The translations under genes were made by a program, and so were the position numbers. A stretch of 64,000 bases of DNA, taken from the NCBI GenBank assembly GCA_002457515.1, contig NTJN01000003.1:1-64000 (forward strand), given 5' to 3'. Below, one piece after another: positions 45,987 to 54,510 of the stretch (positions within the stretch are counted from its first letter, which is position 1; the number at the start of each line of letters is the position of its first letter). The notes beneath the pieces are model-generated. The model ran no database searches and was not told the origin of the DNA. It saw only the letters and a list, made by a program, of their open reading frames with translations. Source of the stretch: Pelagibacterales bacterium MED-G40. GTDB lineage: Bacteria; Pseudomonadota; Alphaproteobacteria; Pelagibacterales; Pelagibacteraceae.

Positions 45987-46982
45987 ATTAATACTAATTT
46001 AACAAAAAAAGTTCTATCTTGGTACGATAATAATAAACGCAGCTTACCTTGGCGTGTTGGCAAAAATTCTCCAAAAAAGCTTTATTATAGACTTTTAAGT
46101 GAGTTTATGTTGCAACAAACTCAAGTTAAAACTGTAATTCCTTATTTTAAAAATTTTACAAAAAAATTTAAAACGTTGAAATCTCTATCTAAGAGCAAAG
46201 AAGTAGAAATCTTAAAGTTATGGGAAGGACTAGGTTATTATAGGAGGGCAAAAAATCTTTTAGCTTCGGCTAAAATTTTAGTAAAAGAGCATAATTCAAA
46301 ACTTCCAGAAAATCTTGAGGAAGTGAAAAGACTTCCTGGAGTTGGAGAATATACTGCTAATGCTCTTTTAGGCTTAATTTACAACCAGCCGAGAATAGCA
46401 ATCGATGGAAATGTTAGAAGGATATTTGCTAGAAATCTTAATAGAGAAGAAAGGAAAATAAACTTTGAAAAACTTATTTTTGTAAACAAAAAAAACTTCT
46501 TTAATACAAATCGTAGTTCAGATTTTGTTGAAGCACTAATGGAATTTGGAGCCTTAATTTGCAAACCCAAAGAACCAAAATGTGTCAGGTGTTGTTTGAA
46601 AAAAACATGCAAGTATTTTAAATCTTCTAACAAAATAAAAACAACTAGTAAAAAATTGATAAAGAATAAAAATTACGATATTTTTTGTTACTTAAATAAA
46701 AATAAACAAATAGCTCTCACAAAAAAAAATCAAATAAGTTTTTTAAAAAATTTTTATCTTCCCACAATCAAAGAAACTAATTATTTATCGAGTAATAAAA
46801 ATTGGAAGTTTTTAAAAAATTATAAAAACTCTATATCAAATTTGAAATTAAATATTAATTTATATTATAAATTTTCTAAAAAAATACCTCCAAAATATGA
46901 TTGGCATTATTTAAATCTTAACAAAGAGTTTATACCGACTTTTACAAAAAAAATATTTAAACAGGTTGAAACTTTATTTTAA
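45981..46982 (+). CDS. mutY: A/G-specific adenine DNA glycosylase
   Basis: MutY removes adenine mispaired with 8-oxoguanine. The 333-aa protein has the catalytic Glu region (EFMLQQTQV near residue 38), the helix-hairpin-helix LPGVGEYTANALLG, the catalytic Asp in IDGNVRR, and the 4Fe-4S ligand set C-x6-C-x2-C-x5-C near residues 190-210. The C-terminal domain is Lys/Asn-rich and short on NUDIX-like features. The ATG at 45981 is preferred over an earlier in-frame ATG at 45939. It couples by TAATG to the flavin monooxygenase gene. Confidence 0.95.
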   Translation: MHINTNLTKKVLSWYDNNKRSLPWRVGKNSPKKLYYRLLSEFMLQQTQVKTVIPYFKNFTKKFKTLKSLSKSKEVEILKLWEGLGYYRRAKNLLASAKILVKEHNSKLPENLEEVKRLPGVGEYTANALLGLIYNQPRIAIDGNVRRIFARNLNREERKINFEKLIFVNKKNFFNTNRSSDFVEALMEFGALICKPKEPKCVRCCLKKTCKYFKSSNKIKTTSKKLIKNKNYDIFCYLNKNKQIALTKKNQISFLKNFYLPTIKETNYLSSNKNWKFLKNYKNSISNLKLNINLYYKFSKKIPPKYDWHYLNLNKEFIPTFTKKIFKQVETLF

Positions 46983-48112
46983 TGAAAAAAAAATTAGCAA
47001 TTATTGGAGCGGGTATAGCAGGGCTTACTTTTGGAAATCTAATTAAGAAGCACTCAAAACATGACTTCACCATTTATGAGAAAGAAGAAAACTTATCTGT
47101 AGAGGAGGGTTATGGAATTCAATTATCAACAAATAGTATAAAAATTTTAAATCAAATTGGATTTGATAAAGTGAATTATGAGAAAATATTTCATCCAAAA
47201 GGTGTTGATTTTTATAATATCCATAACAAAAAAATATGTGATTTAGATTTAACTGAGTTTAACACTGAAAAGTATAAATACACTACTTTGCAAAGATCAG
47301 TCTTAATTGAATTTTTAAAAGATGATATCTACACTCAACATTTAAGATTTGGAAAAAGAATAAAAGAAGTCTCTGAATTAAAAGGTAAAGTATTAATTAA
47401 ATTTGATGATAATACTAACGATCTAGTTGATATCGTTGTAGGAGCTGATGGAATTTTTTCTAATACAAGATCTTTTTTTGAAAATAAAAAAAATAAACCA
47501 AAATTTCAAAAAGCTATAGCCGTAAGAACAATACTGAAATCAAAATCTGAATTAAATATTAGTGAAGAAAGAATAAGCCTCATGATGGGAAAAAATTGTC
47601 ACCTAGTTATTTATCCGATAAATAAAAATAAGGATCTTAATCTTGTTTGTATTATAAGAGATAAGAAGTATGAGCCTAATAATATTAAATTTATAGTTGA
47701 TAAAGTGGTTAAACAAAACCAGAATTTAAAAAAAATTTTTGATAGTGAATTAACATCTTGGCCTTTATACTCAACTACAAATATTCTTCCATCCTCTAAC
47801 AATAAAGTTTTCTATATTGGAGATGCATTTAATGGATTTCTACCAACATTAGCACAAGGTGCCGGGCAATCTATAGAAAGTGCTTATGAATTATTTAGTT
47901 TACTAAAAGAGGAAAATTTAGATGTCCAAAACTCATATTTTCAACAAAGATTAAAAAGAGCAAAAATTGTTAGAAAAAGATCAAATCTTAATTTTTTTGT
48001 ATTTCATTTTTCAAGTTCAATTATGCAAATAATAAGAAATTTTTTTATGAAATTTTTAGTAAAAAGAAAAAGTTTTATAAATTCTTATTTAGGTACAATT
48101 TACAAAAACTAG
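46982..48112 (+). CDS. FAD-dependent monooxygenase
   Basis: This 376-aa flavoprotein has the GxGxxG motif IGAGIAGL at residues 7-14, VVGADGIFSNTR (the DG fingerprint) near 155, and a C-terminal GDAFNGFLPTLAQGAG FAD-ribityl site. This is the aromatic-ring hydroxylase superfamily, which includes UbiH-type ubiquinone hydroxylases and salicylate hydroxylases. Substrate cannot be read. A C-terminal basic hydrophobic stretch might bind membrane. Its stop codon shares CTAG with the convergent ccrM stop. Confidence 0.88.
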   Translation: MKKKLAIIGAGIAGLTFGNLIKKHSKHDFTIYEKEENLSVEEGYGIQLSTNSIKILNQIGFDKVNYEKIFHPKGVDFYNIHNKKICDLDLTEFNTEKYKYTTLQRSVLIEFLKDDIYTQHLRFGKRIKEVSELKGKVLIKFDDNTNDLVDIVVGADGIFSNTRSFFENKKNKPKFQKAIAVRTILKSKSELNISEERISLMMGKNCHLVIYPINKNKDLNLVCIIRDKKYEPNNIKFIVDKVVKQNQNLKKIFDSELTSWPLYSTTNILPSSNNKVFYIGDAFNGFLPTLAQGAGQSIESAYELFSLLKEENLDVQNSYFQQRLKRAKIVRKRSNLNFFVFHFSSSIMQIIRNFFMKFLVKRKSFINSYLGTIYKN

Positions 48113-48122
48113 GATAGTTTTT
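48104..48122. terminator. Symmetric hairpin over the shared stop codons of monooxygenase and ccrM
   Basis: AAAAACTA (48104-48111) and TAGTTTTT (48115-48122) are perfect complements around GGA. Both genes end inside it, at CTAG 48109-48112. Each 3' arm ends in five T residues, so a small bidirectional terminator is possible. The stem is mostly A/T. Confidence 0.4.
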
Positions 48123-49182
48123 CTGAAATAAATTTTTGTCTAAGACTATCAATTACCACAATTGACCCATCTAGGTTATAATGCCAGTATGTCCAACCAT
48201 TACAGCTTTCAGTTCCCATAATTTTCGCAGCAACTTTGTGAATTGAACCCTCAGATTCTTTATATTTAATGCTTCCATCAGCCATTATCTTTGCATTAAT
48301 TTTTTTCTTAGGGTCCATTAAAGACGTTCCAGGTTTAATTATTCCTAGCTCAACGAGTGACCCAAAAGGAATTCTAGGTTTTGATTTATTGTTTTCAATT
48401 GTATCAAGATAATCGTCCTTAATCTTCTCTGCTTTGCTTATTCTGTCTTCCGCTGCATTAAAGTATTTTTTATCTTTTTCTATTCCACAATAACTTCTAC
48501 CTAATTTCTTAGATACTACTGCAGTAGTGCCAGTTCCTAAAAAAGGGTCGAAAACTGCATCGCCTTTATTTGTTGTTGCTAATATAATTCTATGAAGTAA
48601 CGCCTCAGGTTTTTGAGTTGAGTGAATTTTTTTACCATTTTTTTTTAGTCTTTCTTTTCCATTACAAATAGGTAACGTCCAATCCGATCTCATTTGTAAA
48701 TCATCGTTTAAGCATTTAAGTGATTGATAATTAAAAGTATATTTAGATTTTTTATTTTTTGAAGCCCAAATTAAAGTTTCATGAGCATTTGTGAACCTTG
48801 TGCCTCTAAAATTAGGCATTGGATTATTTTTGTTCCAAATCACATCATTAAGTAACCAATAGTCTAAATTTTGTAAATGGTACCCCAGTCGAAATATATT
48901 GTGATAGGAGCCTATTACCCAAATACATCCATTGTCTTTTAAAACTCTTTTACATTCAGTTAACCAAACTTTGCAAAAATCATCATAATGTTTAAAACTA
49001 TTAAACTGATCCCACTTATCATTAACTCCATTAACTTTGCTTGCATCTGGTCGAGTTAATTTTTCCCCAATCTGCATATTGTAAGGAGGATCAGCAAAAA
49101 CAAGGTCAAAAGTTTTATCGGGAATTTTTTTTAATTCTTTTAAGCAATCACCATTTAAAATTTTGTTTAAGTAATTCGTCAT
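48109..49182 (-). CDS. ccrM: Cell-cycle GANTC adenine DNA methyltransferase CcrM-type
   Basis: The 357-aa beta-class N6-adenine methyltransferase has the catalytic FADPPYNMQIG near residue 30 and the SAM-binding FDPFLGTGTT near residue 215. A C-terminal RAMA-type domain carries the CcrM hallmark region (IPFGSLVELG, GSIHKVAAKIMGTESCNGWTYW). CcrM methylates GANTC and helps time the alphaproteobacterial cell cycle. Its 78-bp upstream spacer contains four GANTC sites. It lies downstream of rnhB, the usual arrangement. Confidence 0.96.
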   Translation of the reverse strand: MTNYLNKILNGDCLKELKKIPDKTFDLVFADPPYNMQIGEKLTRPDASKVNGVNDKWDQFNSFKHYDDFCKVWLTECKRVLKDNGCIWVIGSYHNIFRLGYHLQNLDYWLLNDVIWNKNNPMPNFRGTRFTNAHETLIWASKNKKSKYTFNYQSLKCLNDDLQMRSDWTLPICNGKERLKKNGKKIHSTQKPEALLHRIILATTNKGDAVFDPFLGTGTTAVVSKKLGRSYCGIEKDKKYFNAAEDRISKAEKIKDDYLDTIENNKSKPRIPFGSLVELGIIKPGTSLMDPKKKINAKIMADGSIKYKESEGSIHKVAAKIMGTESCNGWTYWHYNLDGSIVVIDSLRQKFISEKLS

Positions 49183-49260
49183 TTTCTAGATTCAACTCTA
49201 AATTGAATCTTGGGTCAAACCATTTTATTAAAAAGACGAGTCTTCTTGTGTTGGAGATTC
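49183..49260 (-). promoter_or_regulatory. ccrM leader/promoter with four GANTC sites
   Basis: GANTC occurs at 49189-49193, 49205-49209, 49238-49242 and 49256-49260. With GC near 30 percent about 0.2 site would be expected in 78 bp. A minus-strand -35-like TTGACC (49218-49213) is followed 17 bp later by TTGAAT (49195-49190), which overlaps the site nearest the start. This would give a nearly leaderless mRNA. Feedback by methylation of its own promoter is a natural model, as described for Caulobacter ccrM. Confidence 0.6.
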
Positions 49261-49827
49261 TTATCTGGACAATATCTTGTGTATCGGCTTGAAACCTCTT
49301 CTGTGATGAGTAGTTACGCCAAACTTTTTTAAACCATCTAAATGAGCTTTGGTACCGTAACCAAAATTGCTTTCCCATGCATAATTTGAGAACTTTTCAG
49401 ATAATTTTATCATCAGAAGGTCTCTATAAGTTTTGGCAATTACCGATGCTGCACTAATACACTTTATTTTGTCGTCCCCGTTAATAATTGTTTTATAGTT
49501 TTTAATTCCCTCCGGTGCAAAGGGGCCATCAATCAATATTAAGTTAGGTTTTTTTGACAAATTTTCTATTGCCCTTTTCATTGAAAGTAAAGAGGCTTTT
49601 AAGATATTAAATTTAAAAATTTCATCTACGTCAGCAATGCCGATAGCATAATAGGAGTTTTTTTTTATATAGTCTGCAATCTTAAATCTGTTTGAAAAAC
49701 TAATTTTTTTAGAATCTTTTATGTCTTTTAAATTAATATTTTTTTTTAATATGACAGCTGCTGAAATAACTGGGCCCGCTAAACAGCCACGCCCCACTTC
49801 ATCCACACCAGCTACTATTTTTTTCAT
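49261..49827 (-). CDS. rnhB: Ribonuclease HII
   Basis: RNase HII nicks at ribonucleotides in DNA. The 188 residues include GVDEVGRGCLAGPV (catalytic Asp-Glu near residue 6), KKISFSNR, IDGPFAPEG with the third acidic residue, and AASVIAKTYRD. It overlaps the uracil-DNA glycosylase gene by 4 bp (ATGA) and sits upstream of ccrM. With RNase HI at 33474, the window encodes both H-type RNases. Confidence 0.96.
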   Translation of the reverse strand: MKKIVAGVDEVGRGCLAGPVISAAVILKKNINLKDIKDSKKISFSNRFKIADYIKKNSYYAIGIADVDEIFKFNILKASLLSMKRAIENLSKKPNLILIDGPFAPEGIKNYKTIINGDDKIKCISAASVIAKTYRDLLMIKLSEKFSNYAWESNFGYGTKAHLDGLKKFGVTTHHRRGFKPIHKILSR

Positions 49828-50537
49828 TTGTCAATTTTGATCTTTAGTTCTTTAATTTTTTTTCTTATCATTTTTAAGTCAATCCACGACATCTTTTTTT
49901 GATCAGGTTGTCTCATTAAAAAAGCAGGATGAAAGGATGCTATTACTTCAGTTGAACAATTTCCTATTTTTTTTTTAATCCATTTACCTCTGGCTTTAGA
50001 AATAACCAACTCATTCCCAATTATTGTATTAAGAGCTGTGCTTCCAAGCAAAACTAATATCTTAGGATTTATTATATCTATGTGTTTTGTCAAAAAAGGA
50101 AGATATCTAGCAATTTCCAAGTCGGTAGGCTTTCTATTTTCTGGAGGCCTATAATTCACAACATTAGTAATATAAACGTTTTTTCTATCTAATTTTATTG
50201 ATAAAAGCATTTTATCAAGTAGTTGACCAGCTCTACCAACAAAAGGCAAACCTTCCTTGTCCTCATTGGCTCCCGGTCCTTCACCAATCAACATTATTTT
50301 AGAGGAGGGGTTACCATCAGAAAAAACTAAGTTAGTCGCACTTTTCTTTAAACTACAATTTTTGATGTTTTTTAATAAGTTTTTAAGCTTTTGAAGTTGA
50401 TCTGCTTTATTTCCTGTCAATTTAAAACTATCTTTTTTATATCTATTAATAGCATTACTGTCATATATTAAATTATAATTAATTAAGCTATAATATTTAA
50501 TAAGTTTGGTTAATTTGCTATTAATTTTTTTTGTCAT
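49824..50537 (-). CDS. Family 4-like uracil-DNA glycosylase
   Basis: The 237-aa protein has GEGPGANEDKEGLPFVGRAGQ near residue 87 (motif A), NVVNYRPPENRKPT, and SFHPAFLMRQP (motif with catalytic-region His). These mark the UDG4/5 superfamily that excises uracil from DNA. The start chosen is the ATG at 50537; a frame opens earlier inside the divergent gene. The Cys ligands of the usual 4Fe-4S cluster seem largely lost: only one Cys remains in the first pair, and Tyr replaces Cys in EIARYLPFL. Confidence 0.88.
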   Translation of the reverse strand: MTKKINSKLTKLIKYYSLINYNLIYDSNAINRYKKDSFKLTGNKADQLQKLKNLLKNIKNCSLKKSATNLVFSDGNPSSKIMLIGEGPGANEDKEGLPFVGRAGQLLDKMLLSIKLDRKNVYITNVVNYRPPENRKPTDLEIARYLPFLTKHIDIINPKILVLLGSTALNTIIGNELVISKARGKWIKKKIGNCSTEVIASFHPAFLMRQPDQKKMSWIDLKMIRKKIKELKIKIDK

Positions 50538-50547
50538 TAAATAATTT

Positions 50548-52251
50548 ATGAAAGTACTTAAATTTATAATAACACTATTACTACAAGTAGTTTTTTTTCT
50601 TAGTATAATCAACACAATTCATGCAAAGAACTTAAGCAAATATCAAGATGCCGATAAAATTTCTAAGTATTTCTCTGGCATACTGTCTTTTAATGACAAC
50701 AAATACGCGAATTCTTATGATTATTTGAGGACACTAGAAGGTTTAGAGGATAATCATTTAACTTATTCTAAGTTATATCAATATTCTCTCATAAATTTAG
50801 AGAAGTTTGTAGAGGCTTATAGATATTCCAAAAAGCTTGAAAAAAAAGGACTAGACTCTTTTGAAAGTAATTTAATAATAGGAGCTTTTTATTTGAAGAA
50901 TAAAAGGTATCAAAATGCAGCTAAATATTTCAAAAAACTAAACGAAGGGAGCTATGATCAGTCACTTGAAGGATTGTTATCCGAGTCACTAAACAATTGG
51001 ATTTCATTTAAAGATATAAATAATGAAAAAGCAATTGCGCTCATAGATAATATAAACCCTAGGTTTGAAAATATCAAAAAAATCCAAAGAACTTTTTCAT
51101 ATTGTTTTTACGGATCAAAACTAGCTAATCAAGAGTTTAAAAAACTTACCATAAACTCAAAAACTAACTTTGCTAGGTATCACTTTTTTCATGCAAATTT
51201 CTTATACCAATCTGGGAATAAAAAAAACTCAATTAAAGTTATAGATAATTCTTTAAAAATGTATCCTGGAAACTTAATTTTAAACCAACTTAAAGAAGAT
51301 ATTAATTTCCAAAAAAACGCATTCAGCAATACATTTGATTGCAAAAATCTTTCTCATGTAGTTGCAGAAATATTTTATATCGTATCCAATGCGTTATCAG
51401 GACAATCACTTTATTCTTTATCAAACTTCTATCTAAACTTATCTAAATATTTAAATCCTGATTTTGCTTCTTTCGATGCTCTTTACGCTGAAAATTATTA
51501 TATGACTAGAAATTACGAAAAAGCTAAAAAAGTTTATAAAAAGGTAAAAGATAATGGAACATTTTATCATTGGCATGCATCAAAACAAATTTCTAATATT
51601 TTAATGATAGAAAAAAAAGAGGATCTAGCTGAAGAATTATTAAAAAAAGCATTTAACATTATTGATGATCCTTCAATTTATCAGATATTTGATTATGCTG
51701 AATTTTTAAAAAATAATGAGAGGTACAATAAATCAGTAGATTACTATTCAAAAGTTTTAAGTTTAATAAATAAAAATCATTATCTTTACCCTGAAGCTAC
51801 TGACGGTAGAGGTATAGCATATGAAAGACTTGGACAATGGAAAAAAGCTGAAGAGGATTTGTTAAATTCTTTAAGTGTTTCTCCTGATCAGGCTTATGTA
51901 ATTAATTATCTTGCTTACTCATGGATTGAGCAAGGAATAAATATAGAAAAGTCTTTAAAAATGCTTAGAAGAGCAAATGATTTAAAACAAAACGATGGTT
52001 ACATTATAGACTCTTTAGGTTGGGCTCTATTTAAATTAAAAAATTATAAAGAAGCAAGAGAATACCTTGAATTAGCAGTAAGAATAATGCCATCCGATCC
52101 AATAGTTAATGATCATTTTGCAGACTCTTTGTGGATGAATGATCAAACTATACAAGCAAGATACTATTGGAATTACGTATTAGGTTTAGAGAAAACTGAA
52201 AGTAAATTAAAAGAAAAAATAAAAAATAAATTAATTTTTGGGATTAAATAA
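50548..52251 (+). CDS. Exported tetratricopeptide-repeat protein
   Basis: The 567-residue protein has a signal peptide (residues 1-25, ending HAK) and multiple TPR-like repeats. The clearest lie near residues 85-135, 315-365 and 400-520, with ATDGRGIAYERLGQWKKAEEDL and LGWALFKLKNYKEAREYLELA. It probably scaffolds protein complexes in the periplasm or at the outer membrane. It is divergent from the glycosylase gene with only 10 bp between start codons. ispE follows 14 bp downstream. Confidence 0.88.
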   Translation: MKVLKFIITLLLQVVFFLSIINTIHAKNLSKYQDADKISKYFSGILSFNDNKYANSYDYLRTLEGLEDNHLTYSKLYQYSLINLEKFVEAYRYSKKLEKKGLDSFESNLIIGAFYLKNKRYQNAAKYFKKLNEGSYDQSLEGLLSESLNNWISFKDINNEKAIALIDNINPRFENIKKIQRTFSYCFYGSKLANQEFKKLTINSKTNFARYHFFHANFLYQSGNKKNSIKVIDNSLKMYPGNLILNQLKEDINFQKNAFSNTFDCKNLSHVVAEIFYIVSNALSGQSLYSLSNFYLNLSKYLNPDFASFDALYAENYYMTRNYEKAKKVYKKVKDNGTFYHWHASKQISNILMIEKKEDLAEELLKKAFNIIDDPSIYQIFDYAEFLKNNERYNKSVDYYSKVLSLINKNHYLYPEATDGRGIAYERLGQWKKAEEDLLNSLSVSPDQAYVINYLAYSWIEQGINIEKSLKMLRRANDLKQNDGYIIDSLGWALFKLKNYKEAREYLELAVRIMPSDPIVNDHFADSLWMNDQTIQARYYWNYVLGLEKTESKLKEKIKNKLIFGIK

Positions 52252-52265
52252 TATTTAAAAGTTTA

Positions 52266-53105
52266 ATGATAAAATCCTATTGTAAAATAAATCTTTCCCT
52301 ACGTATTTTAAATAAATTGAAAAGTGGATTACATAATATCCAATCAAATAGTTTTTTGTTAGAACTTCACGATAATATAAAAATAAAAAAAATCCGAAAA
52401 AAGAAAGATATCATAATAATAAATGGACCCTTTAGAGATTTAATAAATAAAGACAAAAACTCTATTACTGAAACTTTAGCAACTTTGAGACAAAAAAAAA
52501 TGTTAAGTGAAAACTTAAAATACAAAATTAATCTTTATAAGAATATACCTGTATTTTCTGGTCTTGGAGGCAGCGCTAGCAATGCAGCATTTATTTTAAA
52601 GTATTTACTAAAGAAAAAAATAACTTTTCAAACTCTGAAAATGTTTACAAAAAGAGTGGGAAGTGATTTAAACCTTTTTATTTACAAACAAACTTTCCAA
52701 AAAAGTTTAGAAAATATAACTAGATATAAGAAAAAATTTAATTTTTACTTTATTATTGTTTACCCCAATCTTAAATGTCCAACTAAAAAAATATATTCTA
52801 AGGTAAGAAATTATAGTCTTCCAGTAAAACATAATTTTGCTAACATAACATCTGAAAGAAGGTTTATTACTTTAATTAAAAATGAAAGAAATGATTTACA
52901 AAAAATTTCTACTTTAAAATTTACAAAGATTAAAGAAATCATAGACTTTCTTTCTAAACTAAAAGGCTGTTATTTTTCTAGAATGACTGGGTCAGGATCT
53001 GCATGTTTTGGCATGTTTAGAAATAAGAAATTGGCTTCTTTAGGAATGAAATCATTAAAAAAAAAGTTTCCAAGATATTGGTGCGTAGTTACTAAAACTA
53101 TTTAA
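52266..53105 (+). CDS. ispE: 4-diphosphocytidyl-2-C-methyl-D-erythritol kinase
   Basis: IspE is a GHMP kinase of the MEP isoprenoid pathway. The 279-residue protein has an N-terminal KINLSLRIL, the ATP-binding PVFSGLGGSASNAAF near residue 97, and the C-terminal MTGSGSACFGMF. It provides isoprenoid precursors for ubiquinone and retinal together with IspH. It lies 35 bp upstream of tRNA-Gln. Confidence 0.93.
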   Translation: MIKSYCKINLSLRILNKLKSGLHNIQSNSFLLELHDNIKIKKIRKKKDIIIINGPFRDLINKDKNSITETLATLRQKKMLSENLKYKINLYKNIPVFSGLGGSASNAAFILKYLLKKKITFQTLKMFTKRVGSDLNLFIYKQTFQKSLENITRYKKKFNFYFIIVYPNLKCPTKKIYSKVRNYSLPVKHNFANITSERRFITLIKNERNDLQKISTLKFTKIKEIIDFLSKLKGCYFSRMTGSGSACFGMFRNKKLASLGMKSLKKKFPRYWCVVTKTI

Positions 53106-53140
53106 TTTATAAAATTTATGATATATCAAACCAATAACAA

Positions 53141-53214
53141 TGGGGCATAGCCAAGCGGTAAGGCAGTGGTTTTTGGTACCACCATCCTAGGTTCGAATCC
53201 TAGCGCCCCAGCCA
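53141..53214 (+). tRNA. tRNA-Gln (TTG anticodon), CCA encoded
   Basis: The 74-nt cloverleaf has acceptor TGGGGCA/CGCCCCA, anticodon stem GTGGT/ACCAC with loop TTTTGGT (anticodon TTG at 53173-53175), T-arm CTAGG/CCTAG, discriminator G73 and encoded CCA. Position 7 (A) opposite position 66 (C) is an A-C mismatch where many relatives have a pair. The cca start codon lies two bases after CCA. Confidence 0.97.
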
Positions 53215-53216
53215 GA

Positions 53217-54497
53217 ATGATGAAAAAAATATCTTTAAATTTCGATTTAATTAACAAGTTCAAAAATGTTTTCTTCCCTTTCTATAAATCTAAAGAGGTT
53301 AAGAAGTTATTTAGTATTTTAGAGCAGGGAGAACCAAAAAATAAAAATGTAGCAATGTTTGTTGGAGGTTGTGTGAGAAATTATATTTTAAAAAATGTAA
53401 TAGATGATTTAGATCTGGCAACAGTATTTACTCCAGAGGAAATCAAATCCAAATTCAAAAATACTAGTCTTAAAGTGATTGAAACAGGAGTCGAACATGG
53501 TTCTGTAACAATTTTATTAAATAATTACAGATTTGAGTTAACGACCCTTAGAAAAGATGTGTCAACTGATGGAAGGCATGCAGAAGTGAAATTCACCGAT
53601 GATTGGAAAGAAGATTCAAATAGGCGAGATTTTACAATAAATGCAATTTATTTAGATAAAAATGGTAAACTTTTTGACCCTCAACTTGGAATAAAAGATT
53701 TAAAAAATAATGTAGTTAAGTTTATTGGAGATCCCGGCAAAAGAATAGAAGAAGATTATTTAAGAATAATTAGATTTATTAGGTTTTCTATTCAATATGA
53801 TCATAATACTTTAGAGTCTTCAACTATCAATGCTATTAAATTAAATCTAATTGGAATTAAAAAATTATCCAAAGAAAGAATTTTAAAAGAACTTTTAAAG
53901 ATTTTAAGCCTTAACAATTTTTTAAATATATTTAAAAATCAAGAATTAAAAAATATCTTTTTAATAATTTTTCCTGAATTTAAAAATTTAGACCGTATTA
54001 AAAAACTTTCTTACTTGTCTGAAGAACATTTATTAAGAATTGATACAAATATGATTTTAGCAATTTTATTAATAGATGATTCAGATAATTTTTTGTACTT
54101 TTGCCACAAGTATAAAGTACCAAATTTAACTAAAAATAAACTAGAGTTGTTTTCAAGATCTTTTAAAGAAGTTAAGGAAGACAAGAACTTTTTTAAAAAC
54201 AATCTTAAAAAAAATACCTATTTTTTAGGAAAAGATTTTCTTAAAAATTTATCTACATTCTTATTTTTCGAAAACAAAAGGTTTAAGTATAAAGAACTAA
54301 CTTCAATTTACAAAGATATTGAAATAATTTCAGTTCCAAAATTTCCTTTTGATGGAAAATTTCTTAAAGAAAGAGGTTTTATAGAAGGAAAAAAAATTGG
54401 CTTAGCTTTAAAAGAACTAGAGAGCGATTGGGTTGAAAATAATTATTCTCTCTCTGAAGACAACATTAACGCTATTTTAGAAAAAGTTAAAAATTAA
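53217..54497 (+). CDS. cca: CCA-adding tRNA nucleotidyltransferase/poly(A) polymerase family
   Basis: The 426-aa enzyme has the class II nucleotidyltransferase head: VGGCVRNYILKNVIDDLDLA with the two catalytic Asp near residue 62, RRDFTINAIYL, and IEEDYLRIIRFIRFS. In bacteria with CCA-encoded tRNAs this enzyme repairs CCA ends. The frame opens inside tRNA-Gln; the realistic starts are ATG at 53217 or 53220, two or five bases after CCA. The 3' end shares TTAA with the greA stop. Confidence 0.92.
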   Translation: MMKKISLNFDLINKFKNVFFPFYKSKEVKKLFSILEQGEPKNKNVAMFVGGCVRNYILKNVIDDLDLATVFTPEEIKSKFKNTSLKVIETGVEHGSVTILLNNYRFELTTLRKDVSTDGRHAEVKFTDDWKEDSNRRDFTINAIYLDKNGKLFDPQLGIKDLKNNVVKFIGDPGKRIEEDYLRIIRFIRFSIQYDHNTLESSTINAIKLNLIGIKKLSKERILKELLKILSLNNFLNIFKNQELKNIFLIIFPEFKNLDRIKKLSYLSEEHLLRIDTNMILAILLIDDSDNFLYFCHKYKVPNLTKNKLELFSRSFKEVKEDKNFFKNNLKKNTYFLGKDFLKNLSTFLFFENKRFKYKELTSIYKDIEIISVPKFPFDGKFLKERGFIEGKKIGLALKELESDWVENNYSLSEDNINAILEKVKN

Positions 54498-54510
54498 ATA
54501 TATTTAACTT
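54484..54510. repeat. Inverted repeat spanning the cca/greA stop codons
   Basis: AAGTTAAA (54484-54491) and TTTAACTT (54503-54510) are perfect complements with an 11-nt loop that contains the shared stop TTAA at 54494-54497. It may mark transcript ends on both strands, but has no U-tract. Confidence 0.3.
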
